A DNA stretch of 64,000 nucleotides from Streptomyces blattellae (GTDB taxonomy: Bacteria; Actinomycetota; Actinomycetes; Streptomycetales; Streptomycetaceae), in the NCBI RefSeq assembly GCF_009709555.1, contig NZ_WJBG01000197.1, positions 62,001 to 126,000 on the forward strand. The letters are read 5' to 3'. The position numbers and the translations under genes are program-made. The notes under the pieces were generated by a model that saw only the letters and a program-made list of their open reading frames with translations, was not told the DNA's origin and did no database searches. Positions 23,946-33,721 of this stretch are shown here, in pieces (within the stretch, counting starts at the first letter, position 1; every line of letters begins with the position of its first letter).

Positions 23946-25753
23946 TCCACCTCGTTCCCCCGGGCGGTGGCCAGCTCACACGCGAACACCTGAAGGGGGA
24001 CCGTGGCCACCAGCGGCTGAAGCAGGGTCGGAGTCGCCGGAATCCGGATCAGGTGATCCGCGTACGGCACCACCGCCTCGTCCCCCTCCTCCGCGATCAC
24101 GATGGTCCGCGCCCCCCTCGCCCGGATCTCCTGGATGTTGGACACGATCTTGTCGTGGAGGACCGACCGGCCCCGAGGCGAGGGCACGACGACGACCACC
24201 GGCACATCGGCCTCGATCAGGGCGATGGGCCCGTGCTTCAACTCCCCCGCCGCAAAGCCCTCGGCGTGCATGTAGGCAAGCTCCTTGAGCTTCAGCGCCC
24301 CTTCCAGGGCGACCGGATAGCCCACGTGCCGCCCCAGGAACAACACGGTGTCCTTCTCGGCGAGGGTGCGCGCGAGTTGCCGTACGGGCTCCATGGTCTC
24401 CAGGACCCGCTCCACCGCACCGGAGATCTCGGACAGGTCCAGGATCACATCCCGGATCTCGTCGCCCCACTTGGTCCCTCGTACCTGCCCCAGATAGAGG
24501 GCGACGAGATAGCAGGCCACCAGCTGCGTCAGAAACGCCTTGGTCGAGGCGACCGCGACCTCCGGCCCGGCATGCGTGTAGAGCACGGCGTCGGACTCAC
24601 GGGGAATGGTGGAGCCGTTCGTGTTGCAGATGGCCAGCACTTTGGACCCCTGCTCGCGGGCGTGCCGCAGGGCCATCAGCGTGTCCATGGTCTCGCCGGA
24701 CTGCGAGATCGCGATGACGAGCGACTGCGGGTCGAGAATCGGATCCCGGTACCGGAACTCGCTCGCCAGCTCCACCTCGCACGGAATCCGCGTCCAGTGC
24801 TCGATGGCGTACTTGGCGATGAGCCCGGCGTGAAAGGCCGTACCGCAGGCCACGATGACGACCTTGTCGACTTCCCGCAGCACCTGCGGAGCGATCCGCA
24901 CCTCGTCCAGCGTCAGCGAGCCGGCGGCGTCGATGCGCCCGAGCAGCGTGTCGGCGACGGCCTTCGGCTGCTCGGCGATCTCCTTGAGCATGAAGTAGTC
25001 GTAGCCGCCCTTTTCCGCGGCGGAGGCGTCCCAGTCGATGTGGTACGAGCGCACGTCGGCCGGACGACCGTCGAAGCCGGTCACCGTCACCCCGTCCCGC
25101 CGCAGCTCGACGACCTGGTCCTGCCCCAGCTCGATCGCCGACCGTGTGTGCGCGATGAACGCGGCGACGTCCGAGGCGAGAAAGGCCTCACCCTCCCCGA
25201 CGCCCACCACGAGCGGCGAGTTCCGCCGCGCCCCCACCACCACATCGGGCGCATCGGCATGCACGGCGACCAGCGTGAACGCCCCCTCCAGCCGCCGGCA
25301 CACCAGCCGCATCGCCTCCGCGAGATCGGCGCAGGAGGAGAACTCCTCGGCGAGCAGATGCGCCACGACCTCGGTGTCGGTCTCGGAGGCGAGGTCGTGC
25401 CCGCGCTCGGCCAACTCGGCGCGCAGCAGGGCGAAGTTCTCGATGATCCCGTTGTGCACGACAGCGACACGGCCCGCGTTGTCGAGATGTGGATGAGCGT
25501 TCGCGTCGGTCGGCCCCCCGTGCGTGGCCCATCGCGTATGCCCGATCCCCGTCGAACCGGTCGGCAACGGCCGCTCCTGCAGCTCCTTCTCCAGATTGAC
25601 CAGCTTCCCGGACTTCTTCGCAGCGGCCATCCCGCCGTCCGCGAGCACCGCGACGCCCGCCGAGTCGTATCCCCGGTACTCCAGTCGCTTCAGCCCGGCC
25701 ATCACCACATCAAGCGCCGACTGCGACCCCACGTATCCCACGATTCCGCACAT
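23906..25753 (-). CDS. glmS: Glutamine-fructose-6-phosphate aminotransferase (isomerizing)
   Basis: Makes glucosamine-6-phosphate, the first step to UDP-GlcNAc for peptidoglycan; GlmM encoded at 29858 does the next step. At 615 residues it is complete. The glutaminase domain begins MCGIVGYVGSQ (Cys2 nucleophile) with GIGHTRWATHG and NGIIENF. Two SIS isomerase domains follow (IACGTAFHAGLIAKY, ISQSGETMDTLMAL, KELAYMHAEGFAAGELKHGP), and the tail NLAKSVTVE is canonical. Its 3' end overlaps the convergent DUF397 gene by 40 bases. Confidence 0.98.
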   Translation of the reverse strand: MCGIVGYVGSQSALDVVMAGLKRLEYRGYDSAGVAVLADGGMAAAKKSGKLVNLEKELQERPLPTGSTGIGHTRWATHGGPTDANAHPHLDNAGRVAVVHNGIIENFALLRAELAERGHDLASETDTEVVAHLLAEEFSSCADLAEAMRLVCRRLEGAFTLVAVHADAPDVVVGARRNSPLVVGVGEGEAFLASDVAAFIAHTRSAIELGQDQVVELRRDGVTVTGFDGRPADVRSYHIDWDASAAEKGGYDYFMLKEIAEQPKAVADTLLGRIDAAGSLTLDEVRIAPQVLREVDKVVIVACGTAFHAGLIAKYAIEHWTRIPCEVELASEFRYRDPILDPQSLVIAISQSGETMDTLMALRHAREQGSKVLAICNTNGSTIPRESDAVLYTHAGPEVAVASTKAFLTQLVACYLVALYLGQVRGTKWGDEIRDVILDLSEISGAVERVLETMEPVRQLARTLAEKDTVLFLGRHVGYPVALEGALKLKELAYMHAEGFAAGELKHGPIALIEADVPVVVVVPSPRGRSVLHDKIVSNIQEIRARGARTIVIAEEGDEAVVPYADHLIRIPATPTLLQPLVATVPLQVFACELATARGNEVDQPRNLAKSVTVE

Positions 25754-25840
25754 ACGCGGCAGCCTACGACCGATTCCGCGCCCGAAACGGTCTCCGCGTG
25801 CCCGATTTCGGAAATTCCCACCCCCCTGCGCCCCGCCCTC

Positions 25841-26650
25841 TCACGTCTTCGCCCGATAGGCCCGCATGGCCAACGGATAGAACACCAGCGCGATCCCCGC
25901 CGCCCACACCAGCGACCACAGCACCGGCTCCGCCACAGCCCCGCCCAGCAGCAGCCCCCGGAACGCATCGGAGAGGTGGGTGACCGGGTTGACGTCGCTG
26001 ACGGCCTGGAGCCAGCCGGGCATGGTGTCGACGACGACGAACGCGCTGCTGGTGAAGGTGATCGGGAAGATCAGGGTGAAGGCGAACGCCTGTACCTTCT
26101 CCGCGTCGCCGGCCAGCATCCCGATCAGCACGGCGCTCCAGGACACGGCCGCGGCGAACACCACCACCAGCACGATGCCGAGCAGGAACCCGTCGAATCC
26201 GCCGGTGACCCGGAACCCGAGCAGCAGGCCGAGGCCGATCATCAGCAGCATCGCCCAGACATGCTTGGCGAGGTCCGCGGTGATCCGCCCGATGAGCGGG
26301 GCGGAGCGGGCTATCGGCAGACTGCGCAGGCGGTCGAAGACGCCCTTCGTGAGGTCCGTGTTGAGCGCCATCGCCGTGTACATCGTCATGAACAGGGTGT
26401 TCTGCACGATGATCCCGGGCAGCGCGTACTTCAGATACGCCTCGGGCGATCCGGCCATCTGCCCGCCCAGCACATAGGTGAAGAGGAACACGAACATGAT
26501 CGGCGTGATGCTGTAGTCGACCAGTTCGAGCGGGTTGTGCTTGACCGCGACCAGGCTGCGCCAGGCCATCGTGAAGGTCTGCCGCAGTCCTGCCAGGGGG
26601 CGCACGCGGCCCGACGCCGTGATCGGAGCGGTGACGGTGGTCGCGGTCAT
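25841..26650 (-). CDS. ABC-2 type transporter permease (DrrB-like)
   Basis: A 269-residue membrane protein with six predicted spans (for example IMFVFLFTYVLGGQMAG, AMLLMIGLGLLLGFRV, GIVLVVVFAAAVSWSAVLIG). The sequence around FTSSAFVVVDTMPGWLQAV and NPVTHLSDAFRGLLLGG is the hallmark of the daunorubicin-resistance permease family. Its ATG overlaps the stop of the ATPase gene (ATGA), so the two form one exporter. The substrate is unknown; drug or lipid export is usual. Confidence 0.9.
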   Translation of the reverse strand: MTATTVTAPITASGRVRPLAGLRQTFTMAWRSLVAVKHNPLELVDYSITPIMFVFLFTYVLGGQMAGSPEAYLKYALPGIIVQNTLFMTMYTAMALNTDLTKGVFDRLRSLPIARSAPLIGRITADLAKHVWAMLLMIGLGLLLGFRVTGGFDGFLLGIVLVVVFAAAVSWSAVLIGMLAGDAEKVQAFAFTLIFPITFTSSAFVVVDTMPGWLQAVSDVNPVTHLSDAFRGLLLGGAVAEPVLWSLVWAAGIALVFYPLAMRAYRAKT

Positions 26651-27675
26651 GAGCGGCTCACCGCCTTCTCCATCTCGGCGTCGGAGCCGTCGGAATCCCG
26701 TACGGCCGCACCACCGTCGCTCTCCGGCTCACCCGGCTCACCCGGCTCAGCACGGTGGCCCGTCAGGGCCAGGAACACCTCGTCCAGCGAGGAGCGGCGC
26801 AGCGCCAGCTCGCCCACCGCGATCCCCTCGCGGTCGAGCGTGCGCACCACGGTCGGCATGAGCTGGGGGTCCTTCACGGGGGCCGTGACCGTCTCCCCCT
26901 CGATCTGGGTCTGCGGCCCGGCCGCCTGGGCGACCAGGAGATGCGCCCGCGCGAGGTCCCGCGCCAGCACCGGCCTCAGTTGCAGCACCTGCCCGCCGAC
27001 CTGCGACTTCAGCTGATCCGGTGTGCCCTCGGCGATCACCCGGCCCTTGTCGATCACCACGATGTCGTCGGCGAGCACGTCGGCCTCGTTCAGATACTGC
27101 GTGGTCAGCAGGGCGGTCGCGCCGTCCGCGACCAGGCCCCGCAGCAGGTTCCAGAGTTCACCGCGGCTGTGCGGATCGAGGCCGGTGGTCGGTTCGTCGA
27201 GGAAGAGGATGCTGGGCCGGCCCACCAGGCTGGCCGCGAGGTCCAGACGCCTGCGCATGCCGCCCGAGAAGGTCTTCGCGGCCCGCCCGGCCGCGTCCGT
27301 CAGCTGAAAGCGTTCCAGCAGCTCACCCGCCCTCGCCTTGGCCTCGCGCCGCGGCAGACCGAGCAGCCGGCCGATGAGCAGCAGATTCTCCGTGCCCGTC
27401 AGGTTCTCGTCCACCGCCGCGTACTGCCCGGTCAGCCCGACGAGGGCACGGACGACCCCGGCGTCCCGGACCACGTCGTGACCGGCCACGTGCGCCCTGC
27501 CTCCGTCGGGCCGAAGCAGCGTCGCGAAGATCCGCACCGCGGTCGTCTTCCCCGCGCCGTTGGGACCCAGCAGCCCGAGCACCGAGCCCTTGCGGGCTCC
27601 CAGATCGACCCCGGCCAGCGCCTCGGTCTCCTTGAACCGCTTGACCAGGCCTTCCGCCTCAATCGCATACGTCAT
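26647..27675 (-). CDS. ABC transporter ATP-binding protein (DrrA-like)
   Basis: A 342-residue ATPase of the DrrA family. Walker A is GLLGPNGAGKTTAVRI, the signature is FSGGMRRRLDLAASL, and Walker B is ILFLDEPTTGLDPHSRG; the DrrA C-terminal domain follows (LRRSSLDEVFLALTGH). A Gly/Glu/Pro repeat (PGEPGEPE) and acidic tail come last. Paired and translationally coupled with the DrrB-like permease. It is divergent from coaA, with 184 bases between. Confidence 0.93.
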   Translation of the reverse strand: MTYAIEAEGLVKRFKETEALAGVDLGARKGSVLGLLGPNGAGKTTAVRIFATLLRPDGGRAHVAGHDVVRDAGVVRALVGLTGQYAAVDENLTGTENLLLIGRLLGLPRREAKARAGELLERFQLTDAAGRAAKTFSGGMRRRLDLAASLVGRPSILFLDEPTTGLDPHSRGELWNLLRGLVADGATALLTTQYLNEADVLADDIVVIDKGRVIAEGTPDQLKSQVGGQVLQLRPVLARDLARAHLLVAQAAGPQTQIEGETVTAPVKDPQLMPTVVRTLDREGIAVGELALRRSSLDEVFLALTGHRAEPGEPGEPESDGGAAVRDSDGSDAEMEKAVSRS

Positions 27676-27859
27676 GCGTCACCCCTCGGAGTCAGGGCCT
27701 GCCCTGGTGGACCCCGGCTGGGCCCACCCTTCCCACAACTGTGACGCACGCCACTGACATTCCCCCACCTTGTCCAGATTCGCCCGAGTTCGCCCGGAAA
27801 CGGGACGCGGGTGACGGATCCCACCCCACCGCCCGTTCGTAGGCCCGTAACAATGGACT

Positions 27860-28858
27860 GTGATCTCTCCGGTCTCCCCGATGCCCCGGAGCGCCCACCG
27901 GCACAGGCCGGAGGCGACTCCCTACGTCGACCTCAGCCGCACGGAGTGGAGCGCGCTGCGCGACAAGACGCCGCTCCCCCTCACCGCCGAGGAGGTCGAG
28001 AAGCTGCGCGGCCTCGGCGATGTCATCGACCTCGACGAGGTGCGGGACATCTACCTCCCGCTGTCCCGGCTCCTCAACCTCTACGTCGGCGCCACCGACG
28101 GCCTCCGCGGCGCCCTGAACACCTTCCTCGGTGACACCGGCGAGAGGGGCTCCCAGTCCGGCACCCCGTTCGTCATAGGCGTCGCCGGCTCGGTCGCCGT
28201 AGGAAAGTCCACCGTCGCCCGTCTCCTCCAGGCCCTGCTCTCCCGCTGGCCCGAGCACCCGCGCGTGGAGCTGGTCACCACGGACGGCTTCCTCCTGCCC
28301 ACCAAGGAGTTGCAGGCCCGCGGCCTGATGTCGCGGAAAGGTTTCCCCGAGTCGTACGACCGCCGCGCGCTCACCCGCTTCGTCGCCGACATCAAGGCAG
28401 GCAAGGACGAGGTCACGGCCCCCGTCTACTCCCACCTCATCTACGACATCGTCCCGGGCCGGAAGCTCACGGTCCGCCGCCCGGACATCCTGATCGTCGA
28501 GGGCCTGAACGTGCTCCAGCCCGCCCTCCCCGGCAAGGACGGCCGCACGCGCGTCGGCCTCGCCGACTACTTCGACTTCAGCGTGTACGTCGACGCCCGC
28601 CCCGAGGACATCGAGCGCTGGTATCTGAACCGGTTCCGCAAACTCCGCGACACCGCCTTCCAGGACCCGTCCTCGTACTTCCGCAAGTACACCCAGGTCT
28701 CCGAGGAGGCGGCCCTCGACTACGCCCGCACCACCTGGCGCACGATCAACCGGCCGAACCTCGTCGAGAACGTCGCCCCCACCCGGGGCCGCGCCACCCT
28801 GATCATCCGCAAGGGCCCCGACCACAAGGTGCAGCGGCTCAGCCTGCGCAAGCTGTGA
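27860..28858 (+). CDS. coaA: Type I pantothenate kinase
   Basis: Phosphorylates pantothenate, the first and regulated step of CoA synthesis. 332 residues from GTG 27860. The P-loop is GVAGSVAVGKSTVARLL; other CoaA motifs are ELVTTDGFLLP, MSRKGFPESYDRRAL, VYSHLIYDIVPG and ILIVEGLNVLQ. No ribosome-binding site precedes GTG 27860 or the later ATG 27881. A TAACAA hexamer ends six bases before the GTG, so a leaderless transcript is possible. Convergent genes are absent; the DUF389 gene follows after 16 bases. Confidence 0.96.
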   Translation: MISPVSPMPRSAHRHRPEATPYVDLSRTEWSALRDKTPLPLTAEEVEKLRGLGDVIDLDEVRDIYLPLSRLLNLYVGATDGLRGALNTFLGDTGERGSQSGTPFVIGVAGSVAVGKSTVARLLQALLSRWPEHPRVELVTTDGFLLPTKELQARGLMSRKGFPESYDRRALTRFVADIKAGKDEVTAPVYSHLIYDIVPGRKLTVRRPDILIVEGLNVLQPALPGKDGRTRVGLADYFDFSVYVDARPEDIERWYLNRFRKLRDTAFQDPSSYFRKYTQVSEEAALDYARTTWRTINRPNLVENVAPTRGRATLIIRKGPDHKVQRLSLRKL

Positions 28859-28874
28859 CCGCTACCCTGCCGCC

Positions 28875-29825
28875 ATGCTGCACCTCCGCCTGATCACACC
28901 GTCCGACCAGACCGACGCCGTGGTCCACCTGATCGAGACGACGGTCGGCACCACCCACCTCGTGGTGCTGCCGGGCGCGGCCCGCAACCCGGCGGGCGAC
29001 GTGGTGCTGTGCGACGTCGCACGCGAGGCGGGCGACGAACTCCTGAGCAGACTGCAGGAGTTGGATCTCGACAAGCACGGGTCCATCGCCGTCGAGAACA
29101 TCGACCTGTCCCTGTCCGAACGGGCCGACAAGGCCGAGGAGGAGGCGCCCGGCGAGGCCGCGGACGCGGTGCTGTGGGAGCACCTCGCCGAAGCGACGCA
29201 CGAGGAGTCGACCCTGTCGATCACGTACGTCGCCTTCATCACGCTCGCCACGATGATCGCGGCCTGCGGTGTGGTCCTCGACAACGCGATCCTGATCGTG
29301 GGCGCGATGGCCGTCGGCCCGGAGTTCGGGCCGCTGGCCGGGTTGAGTACGGCGCTCGTCCAGCGGCATCCGCGCCTCGCGCTGCGCTCGCTGATCGCAC
29401 TGGTCGCCGGTTTCGCCGTGGCGATGGCGGTGACCGTCGGCTTCAGCCTGTTCATGGACTCGGTGGGCCTGTTCACCCAGGAGAAGCTGGACGCCGACCG
29501 GCCCAACACGGGCTTCGTCTACGCCCCCGACTGGTTCTCGTTCGTCGTGGCGGTGCTCGCCGGTATGGCGGGCACCCTGTCACTGACCTCCGCGAAGTCG
29601 GGCGCCCTGGTCGGTGTCGCCATCTCCGTGACGACGGTCCCCGCGGCGGCCAACGCGGCGGTGGCCCTGAGCTACGGCGACACCGAGCAGACGTGGGGTT
29701 CCACCGAACAACTCCTCCTGAACCTGCTCGGCATCCTCCTGGCCGGCACGCTCACACTCCTGGCCCAGAAGTGGCTCTGGGCCACGCAGCGCGAACGTAC
29801 CGCCAAAGCGGAGAAGCCGGTCTGA
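28875..29825 (+). CDS. DUF389 family integral membrane protein
   Basis: A 316-residue protein. The soluble N-terminal third (1 to about 110) has a ferredoxin-like look (LHLRLITPSDQTDAVVHLI). The DUF389 core has about six membrane spans, with TYVAFITLATMIAACGVVLD, ILIVGAMAVGPEFGPLAGL and GALVGVAISVTTVPAAANAA, all typical of the family. Function is unknown; it follows coaA closely and may share its transcript. Confidence 0.9.
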   Translation: MLHLRLITPSDQTDAVVHLIETTVGTTHLVVLPGAARNPAGDVVLCDVAREAGDELLSRLQELDLDKHGSIAVENIDLSLSERADKAEEEAPGEAADAVLWEHLAEATHEESTLSITYVAFITLATMIAACGVVLDNAILIVGAMAVGPEFGPLAGLSTALVQRHPRLALRSLIALVAGFAVAMAVTVGFSLFMDSVGLFTQEKLDADRPNTGFVYAPDWFSFVVAVLAGMAGTLSLTSAKSGALVGVAISVTTVPAAANAAVALSYGDTEQTWGSTEQLLLNLLGILLAGTLTLLAQKWLWATQRERTAKAEKPV

Positions 29826-29857
29826 CGGAGCAGCCGTACTTGCTGCTTGCGCAGGCC

Positions 29858-31216
29858 CTACCCGAGCGCCGACTTCACAGCGTCCGCAAGCCGGCCGGCA
29901 ACGGACCGAGCCTGCTCGATGTCCGCCGCCTCCACCATCACCCGGACCAACGGCTCGGTCCCCGACGGCCGCAGCAACACCCGCCCGGTGGACCCGAGTT
30001 CCCGCTCGGCCTCAGCGACGGCAACGGCAAGCTCGGCCGAGTTCCCGACCCGGGACCTGTCGACATCCGGCACATTGATGAGCACCTGAGGCAACCGCTC
30101 CATCACAGAGGCGAGATCCCGCAGCGTACGGCCGGTCTCCGCGACCCTCGCCGCCAGCAGCAGCCCGGTCAGCGTGCCGTCACCGGTCGTCGCGTGGTCG
30201 AGGATGATGACGTGCCCGGACTGCTCGCCACCGAGGGCGTAGTCGTGCTCCTTCATCTCCTCCAGGACGTACCGGTCACCGACGGCGGTCTGAATGAGCG
30301 TCAGCCCCGCACGCTCCAGGGCCAGTTTGAACCCGAGATTGGACATCACGGTCGCCACGACCGTCTCCGCACGCAGCGCGGAACGCTCCCGCATCGCCAG
30401 CGCGAGTACGGCCAGGATCTGGTCGCCGTCCACCTCCGCACCGGTGTGGTCGACGGCGAGGCAGCGGTCGGCGTCACCGTCGTGGGCGATACCGAGATGG
30501 GCGCCGTGCTCGACGACGGCGGCCTTCAGCAGGTCCAGATGTGTGGAGCCGCAACCGGCGTTGATGTTGAGCCCGTCCGGCTCGGCACCGATCGTGACGA
30601 CCTCGGCGCCCGCCCGCGAGAACGCCTCGGGCGAGACCCGCGCCGCAGCGCCGTGCGCCTCGTCGAGGACGATCTTCAGCCCGTCGAGGCGGTTCGGGAG
30701 TACGGAGAGCAGGTGGGCGACGTACTGGTCGAAGCCCTCGTCGTACGACTTCACCCGCCCGACGCCCGCACCCGTGGGCCGGTCCCACGGAGCCCCCGTC
30801 CGGTGCTCCTCGTAGACCGCCTCGATACGGTCCTCCAGGTCGTCGGCGAGCTTGTGGCCGCCGCGGGCGAAGAACTTGATGCCGTTGTCGGGCATGGCGT
30901 TGTGGCTGGCGGAGAGCATCACGCCGAGGTCCGCGCCGAGCGCGCCGGTGAGATGGGCGACCGCGGGCGTCGGCAGCACCCCGACGCGCAGGACGTCCAC
31001 ACCCGCGCTGGCCAGGCCCGCGACCACGGCGGCCTCCAGGAACTCCCCGGACGCGCGCGGGTCACGGCCGACCACGGCGGTCGGCCGGTGCCCCTCGAAC
31101 GTGCCCGCCTCGGCCAGTACGTGCGCCGCGGCGACGGAGAGGCCGAGCGCCATCTCGGCCGTCAGATCCGCGTTGGCGACGCCGCGCACGCCGTCCGTGC
31201 CGAAGAGTCGTCCCAC
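29858..31216 (-). CDS. glmM: Phosphoglucosamine mutase
   Basis: Converts glucosamine-6-phosphate to glucosamine-1-phosphate, after GlmS. 452 residues from GTG 31216. The N-terminus is MGRLFGTDGVRGVANADLTA; the active-site phosphoserine is in GVMLSASHNAMPDNGIKFF; the metal-binding loop is IAHDGDADRCLAVD; the phosphate-binding tail is LLRPSGTEPLVRVMVE. It lies downstream of rplM-rpsI, the usual actinobacterial order. Confidence 0.97.
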   Translation of the reverse strand: MGRLFGTDGVRGVANADLTAEMALGLSVAAAHVLAEAGTFEGHRPTAVVGRDPRASGEFLEAAVVAGLASAGVDVLRVGVLPTPAVAHLTGALGADLGVMLSASHNAMPDNGIKFFARGGHKLADDLEDRIEAVYEEHRTGAPWDRPTGAGVGRVKSYDEGFDQYVAHLLSVLPNRLDGLKIVLDEAHGAAARVSPEAFSRAGAEVVTIGAEPDGLNINAGCGSTHLDLLKAAVVEHGAHLGIAHDGDADRCLAVDHTGAEVDGDQILAVLALAMRERSALRAETVVATVMSNLGFKLALERAGLTLIQTAVGDRYVLEEMKEHDYALGGEQSGHVIILDHATTGDGTLTGLLLAARVAETGRTLRDLASVMERLPQVLINVPDVDRSRVGNSAELAVAVAEAERELGSTGRVLLRPSGTEPLVRVMVEAADIEQARSVAGRLADAVKSALG

Positions 31217-31376
31217 TTGTCCTCCATACGTTCACAGATCCCGGAAGGGGCTCGCATCCTGAAACCCGAATCTTGCAGCCCTCCAAGAATCTGATGAAAG
31301 CTCTGTTTGGAAAGCATCCGATCACGCCAGCCTTTGAGCGTCTTGTGCCGTTATACGCCTCTGGCTGTGATAAACG

Positions 31377-31414
31377 AACGCCCCGACGGCACTGTGGCGT
31401 GCCGCCGGGGCGTT
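31377..31414 (-). terminator. Hairpin terminator after rpsI
   Basis: AACGCCCCGACGGCAC (31377-31392) pairs with 31399-31414 with one A-C mismatch across a six-base loop. On the minus strand it is followed by a T-rich stretch (CGTTTATC). It separates rplM-rpsI from glmM. Confidence 0.85.
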
Positions 31415-31440
31415 CGGGGTACGAACAGGCGCCGCTGTGA

Positions 31441-31962
31441 TTAGCGCTTGCTGTACTGCGGAGCCTTGCGGGCCTTCTTCAGACCGGCCTTCTTGCGCTC
31501 CACCGCACGGTCGTCGCGGCGGAGGAAGCCGGCCTTCTTGAGGGCGCCGCGGTTGTTGTCCACGTCGGCCTCGTTCAGCGCACGGGCCACGCCGAGGCGC
31601 AGGGCGCCGGCCTGACCGGAGACGCCGCCACCCGCGATGCGGGCGATGACGTCGTAGCGGCCCTCAAGTTCGAGGACCTTGAACGGCTCGTTCACTTCCT
31701 GCTGGTGCACCTTGTTCGGGAAGTAGTCCTCAAGGGTGCGACCGTTGATCTTCCACTTGCCGGTGCCCGGGACGATCCGGACGCGGGCGATGGCGTTCTT
31801 GCGGCGGCCCAGGCCGGCGGCCGGCTGGGGGTCGCCGAAGCGGGACGCCAGCGACTCCGAGGTGTACTCGCCCTCGACGGGGACCTCGGACTCGGTGGTG
31901 TAGCTCTCGATGTCGACGATCTCTTCGCCCTCGACGGGCGTCTCGACGGTGGTCTCGGCCAC
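31441..31962 (-). CDS. rpsI: 30S ribosomal protein S9
   Basis: 173 residues from GTG 31962. The S9 core starts near residue 45 (GLGRRKNAIARVRIVPGTGK) and ends in the conserved basic tail KKARKAPQYSKR that reaches the tRNA P site. The first 45 residues are an acidic extension (TPVEGEEIVDIESYTTESEV), usual in streptomycetes. It is second in the rplM-rpsI operon. Confidence 0.97.
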   Translation of the reverse strand: MAETTVETPVEGEEIVDIESYTTESEVPVEGEYTSESLASRFGDPQPAAGLGRRKNAIARVRIVPGTGKWKINGRTLEDYFPNKVHQQEVNEPFKVLELEGRYDVIARIAGGGVSGQAGALRLGVARALNEADVDNNRGALKKAGFLRRDDRAVERKKAGLKKARKAPQYSKR

Positions 31963-32003
31963 GATTCTCCTCAGATTCTCTTCAGTCTTAGGGGTGGCCG
32001 GAC

Positions 32004-32447
32004 TTACTGCGCGACCTGGGTGATCTCGAACGGAACCGGCTGCTGGGCAGCGTGCGGGTGGTTCTCGCCCGAGTAGACCTTCAGCTTCGTGAGCATCTGA
32101 CGGCCCAGGGTGTTCTTGGGGAGCATGCCCTTGACGGCCTTCTCGATGGCCTTCTCGGGGTTCTTGTCGAGGAGCTCGTCGTAACGGACGGAGCGCAGAC
32201 CACCCGGGTAGCCGGAGTGGCGGTACGCCATCTTCTGGGTCCGCTTGTTGCCGGACAGGTGCACCTTGTCGGCGTTGATGATGATGACGAAGTCACCGGT
32301 GTCGACGTGGGGCGCGTAGATCGGCTTGTGCTTGCCGCGCAGGATGGACGCCGCAGTGGAGGCCAGACGGCCCAGGACGACGTCCTGAGCGTCGATGACG
32401 TGCCACTGGCGGGTGACATCGCCGGGCTTGGGGCTGTACGTACGCAC
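32004..32447 (-). CDS. rplM: 50S ribosomal protein L13
   Basis: 147 residues from GTG 32447, chosen because it gives the standard RTYSPKPGDVTRQWHVIDA opening and has an AAGG site upstream. Core motifs are VLGRLASTAASILRGKHKP, VIIINADKVHLSGNKR and GMLPKNTLGRQMLTKLKVY. First gene of the operon with rpsI, 41 bases before it. Confidence 0.97.
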   Translation of the reverse strand: MRTYSPKPGDVTRQWHVIDAQDVVLGRLASTAASILRGKHKPIYAPHVDTGDFVIIINADKVHLSGNKRTQKMAYRHSGYPGGLRSVRYDELLDKNPEKAIEKAVKGMLPKNTLGRQMLTKLKVYSGENHPHAAQQPVPFEITQVAQ

Positions 32448-32738
32448 GGTTCGTAGCCTTCGCTTCTTCAGTGAGTGGTCCTGACAGGTCACCGAAGACG
32501 ATCACGACAGCCCTGACCGCACTGCGGTGACGCAAACCGCGTGCTGGTCGCTGGTCATCGGCCCGGTGGACCGGTGTAAGGGCCCCTCACGTGAGAATGA
32601 GCAAGCCAATACACATAACGAACCGCAAGCCTACCTGCGGCGCCCTGGACGGGTCAAAACAGCCTCGGGTCGCCGATGCCACCGTGACCTGTGAGACGGG
32701 ACGACACACGGCTAGGTGCCCCGTCTAAGATGCGGCCC
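32448..32738. other. Divergent intergenic region rplM / hypothetical membrane protein
   Basis: This 291-base stretch must hold the rplM promoter (minus strand) and that of the plus-strand gene at 32739. An AT-richer stretch lies near 32600-32640. I could not fix a -35/-10 pair with confidence, and no gene is visible. Confidence 0.5.
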
Positions 32739-33629
32739 ATGAGCTTTGGGCAGGGGGGGCCTCAGTCCCAGTGGGACCCCTGGAAACCGAATTCGCAGCA
32801 GCAGCCGTGGAGCAGCGGCGACGGCCAGACCCCGGACTGGGCCGCCCTCGCCGAAGCGTCGGAGGCCCGAAACAAACGCCGCCGACTGCTGTTCGTCGGC
32901 GGCGGCGCGCTGGCCACCGTCGCGATCGGCGCCGCCGTCGCCGTGGCCGTGGTGTCGGCGAACGGCGACAGCGAGGCGTCCGGCAACCCGTCCTCCCAGC
33001 TGCCGTCGACCGCCGACATCCCGAGTGCGTCCGGCAGGGCGGACCCGTCCTTCGCGCCGACCAGCGCGCCGCCACCGCTGGACCCGAAGGACTTCGTGGC
33101 CAGCGCGGAGAAGGACAAGGCTCCGCTCAGCCCGGAGATCCTCTTCCCGGGCACGCAGCTGACCATGGGCGAGACCTTGTACAAGAAGGGACCGACGGCC
33201 GACACGAAGAACTGCGCTTCGGCCGCCAACGCGGAGGGCACCCTCGGCAAGGTCCTCACCGACAACGACTGCACCCGCCTTCTGCGCGTCACCTACACCA
33301 GGGGCGGCGTCGCCGTGACGGTCGGCGTGGCCGTCTTCGACACCGAGGCACAGGCGACGAAGGCCAAGGGACAGGCCGACAGCAGGAGCATCGTCGCATC
33401 CCTGTCCGGCGGCGGCGTCAATGCCTTCTGCAACGCCGCCACCTGCCGCACGACCACCAACTCCTATGGCCGTTACGCCTACTTCACCGTCGCCGGCTTC
33501 ACCAACGGCGAGGACGTCACGGACAAGAGCACCGAGGTCTTCAGCACGGGCGACGACCTCCAGGAGTTCACGTTCCGGCAGATCCGCCGGCGCGGCGAGG
33601 CCCAGGCGTCGGCGGCGGCGAACGAGTAA
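32739..33629 (+). CDS. Hypothetical single-span membrane protein
   Basis: A 296-residue protein starting MSFGQGGPQSQWDPW. The cytoplasmic head is Gln/Trp/Pro-rich; residues about 50-70 (LLFVGGGALATVAIGAAVAV) span the membrane; a Ser/Pro linker follows; the extracellular domain (about 115-285) carries four Cys (NCASAAN, NDCTR, FCNAATCRT) likely to form two disulfides. No catalytic motif is recognised. It precedes the GH26 gene by 92 bases on the same strand, but may be an ordinary neighbour of rplM rather than part of the sugar cluster. Confidence 0.8.
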   Translation: MSFGQGGPQSQWDPWKPNSQQQPWSSGDGQTPDWAALAEASEARNKRRRLLFVGGGALATVAIGAAVAVAVVSANGDSEASGNPSSQLPSTADIPSASGRADPSFAPTSAPPPLDPKDFVASAEKDKAPLSPEILFPGTQLTMGETLYKKGPTADTKNCASAANAEGTLGKVLTDNDCTRLLRVTYTRGGVAVTVGVAVFDTEAQATKAKGQADSRSIVASLSGGGVNAFCNAATCRTTTNSYGRYAYFTVAGFTNGEDVTDKSTEVFSTGDDLQEFTFRQIRRRGEAQASAAANE

Positions 33630-33721
33630 CGGCTGACGGCTGGCCCGGCACCCCGCCCCGTCGGCGCACCCCGCGCCGGGGGACAATCACCGCACGTCGT
33701 GTGGGGAGGGGGCGGGGGGCC

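Noticed and set aside
23783..27016. A 1,077-codon open frame on the plus strand across glmS and the ABC genes
   Set aside because: Opposite glmS and the ABC genes, which have full family motifs. Its length reflects high GC at third positions.
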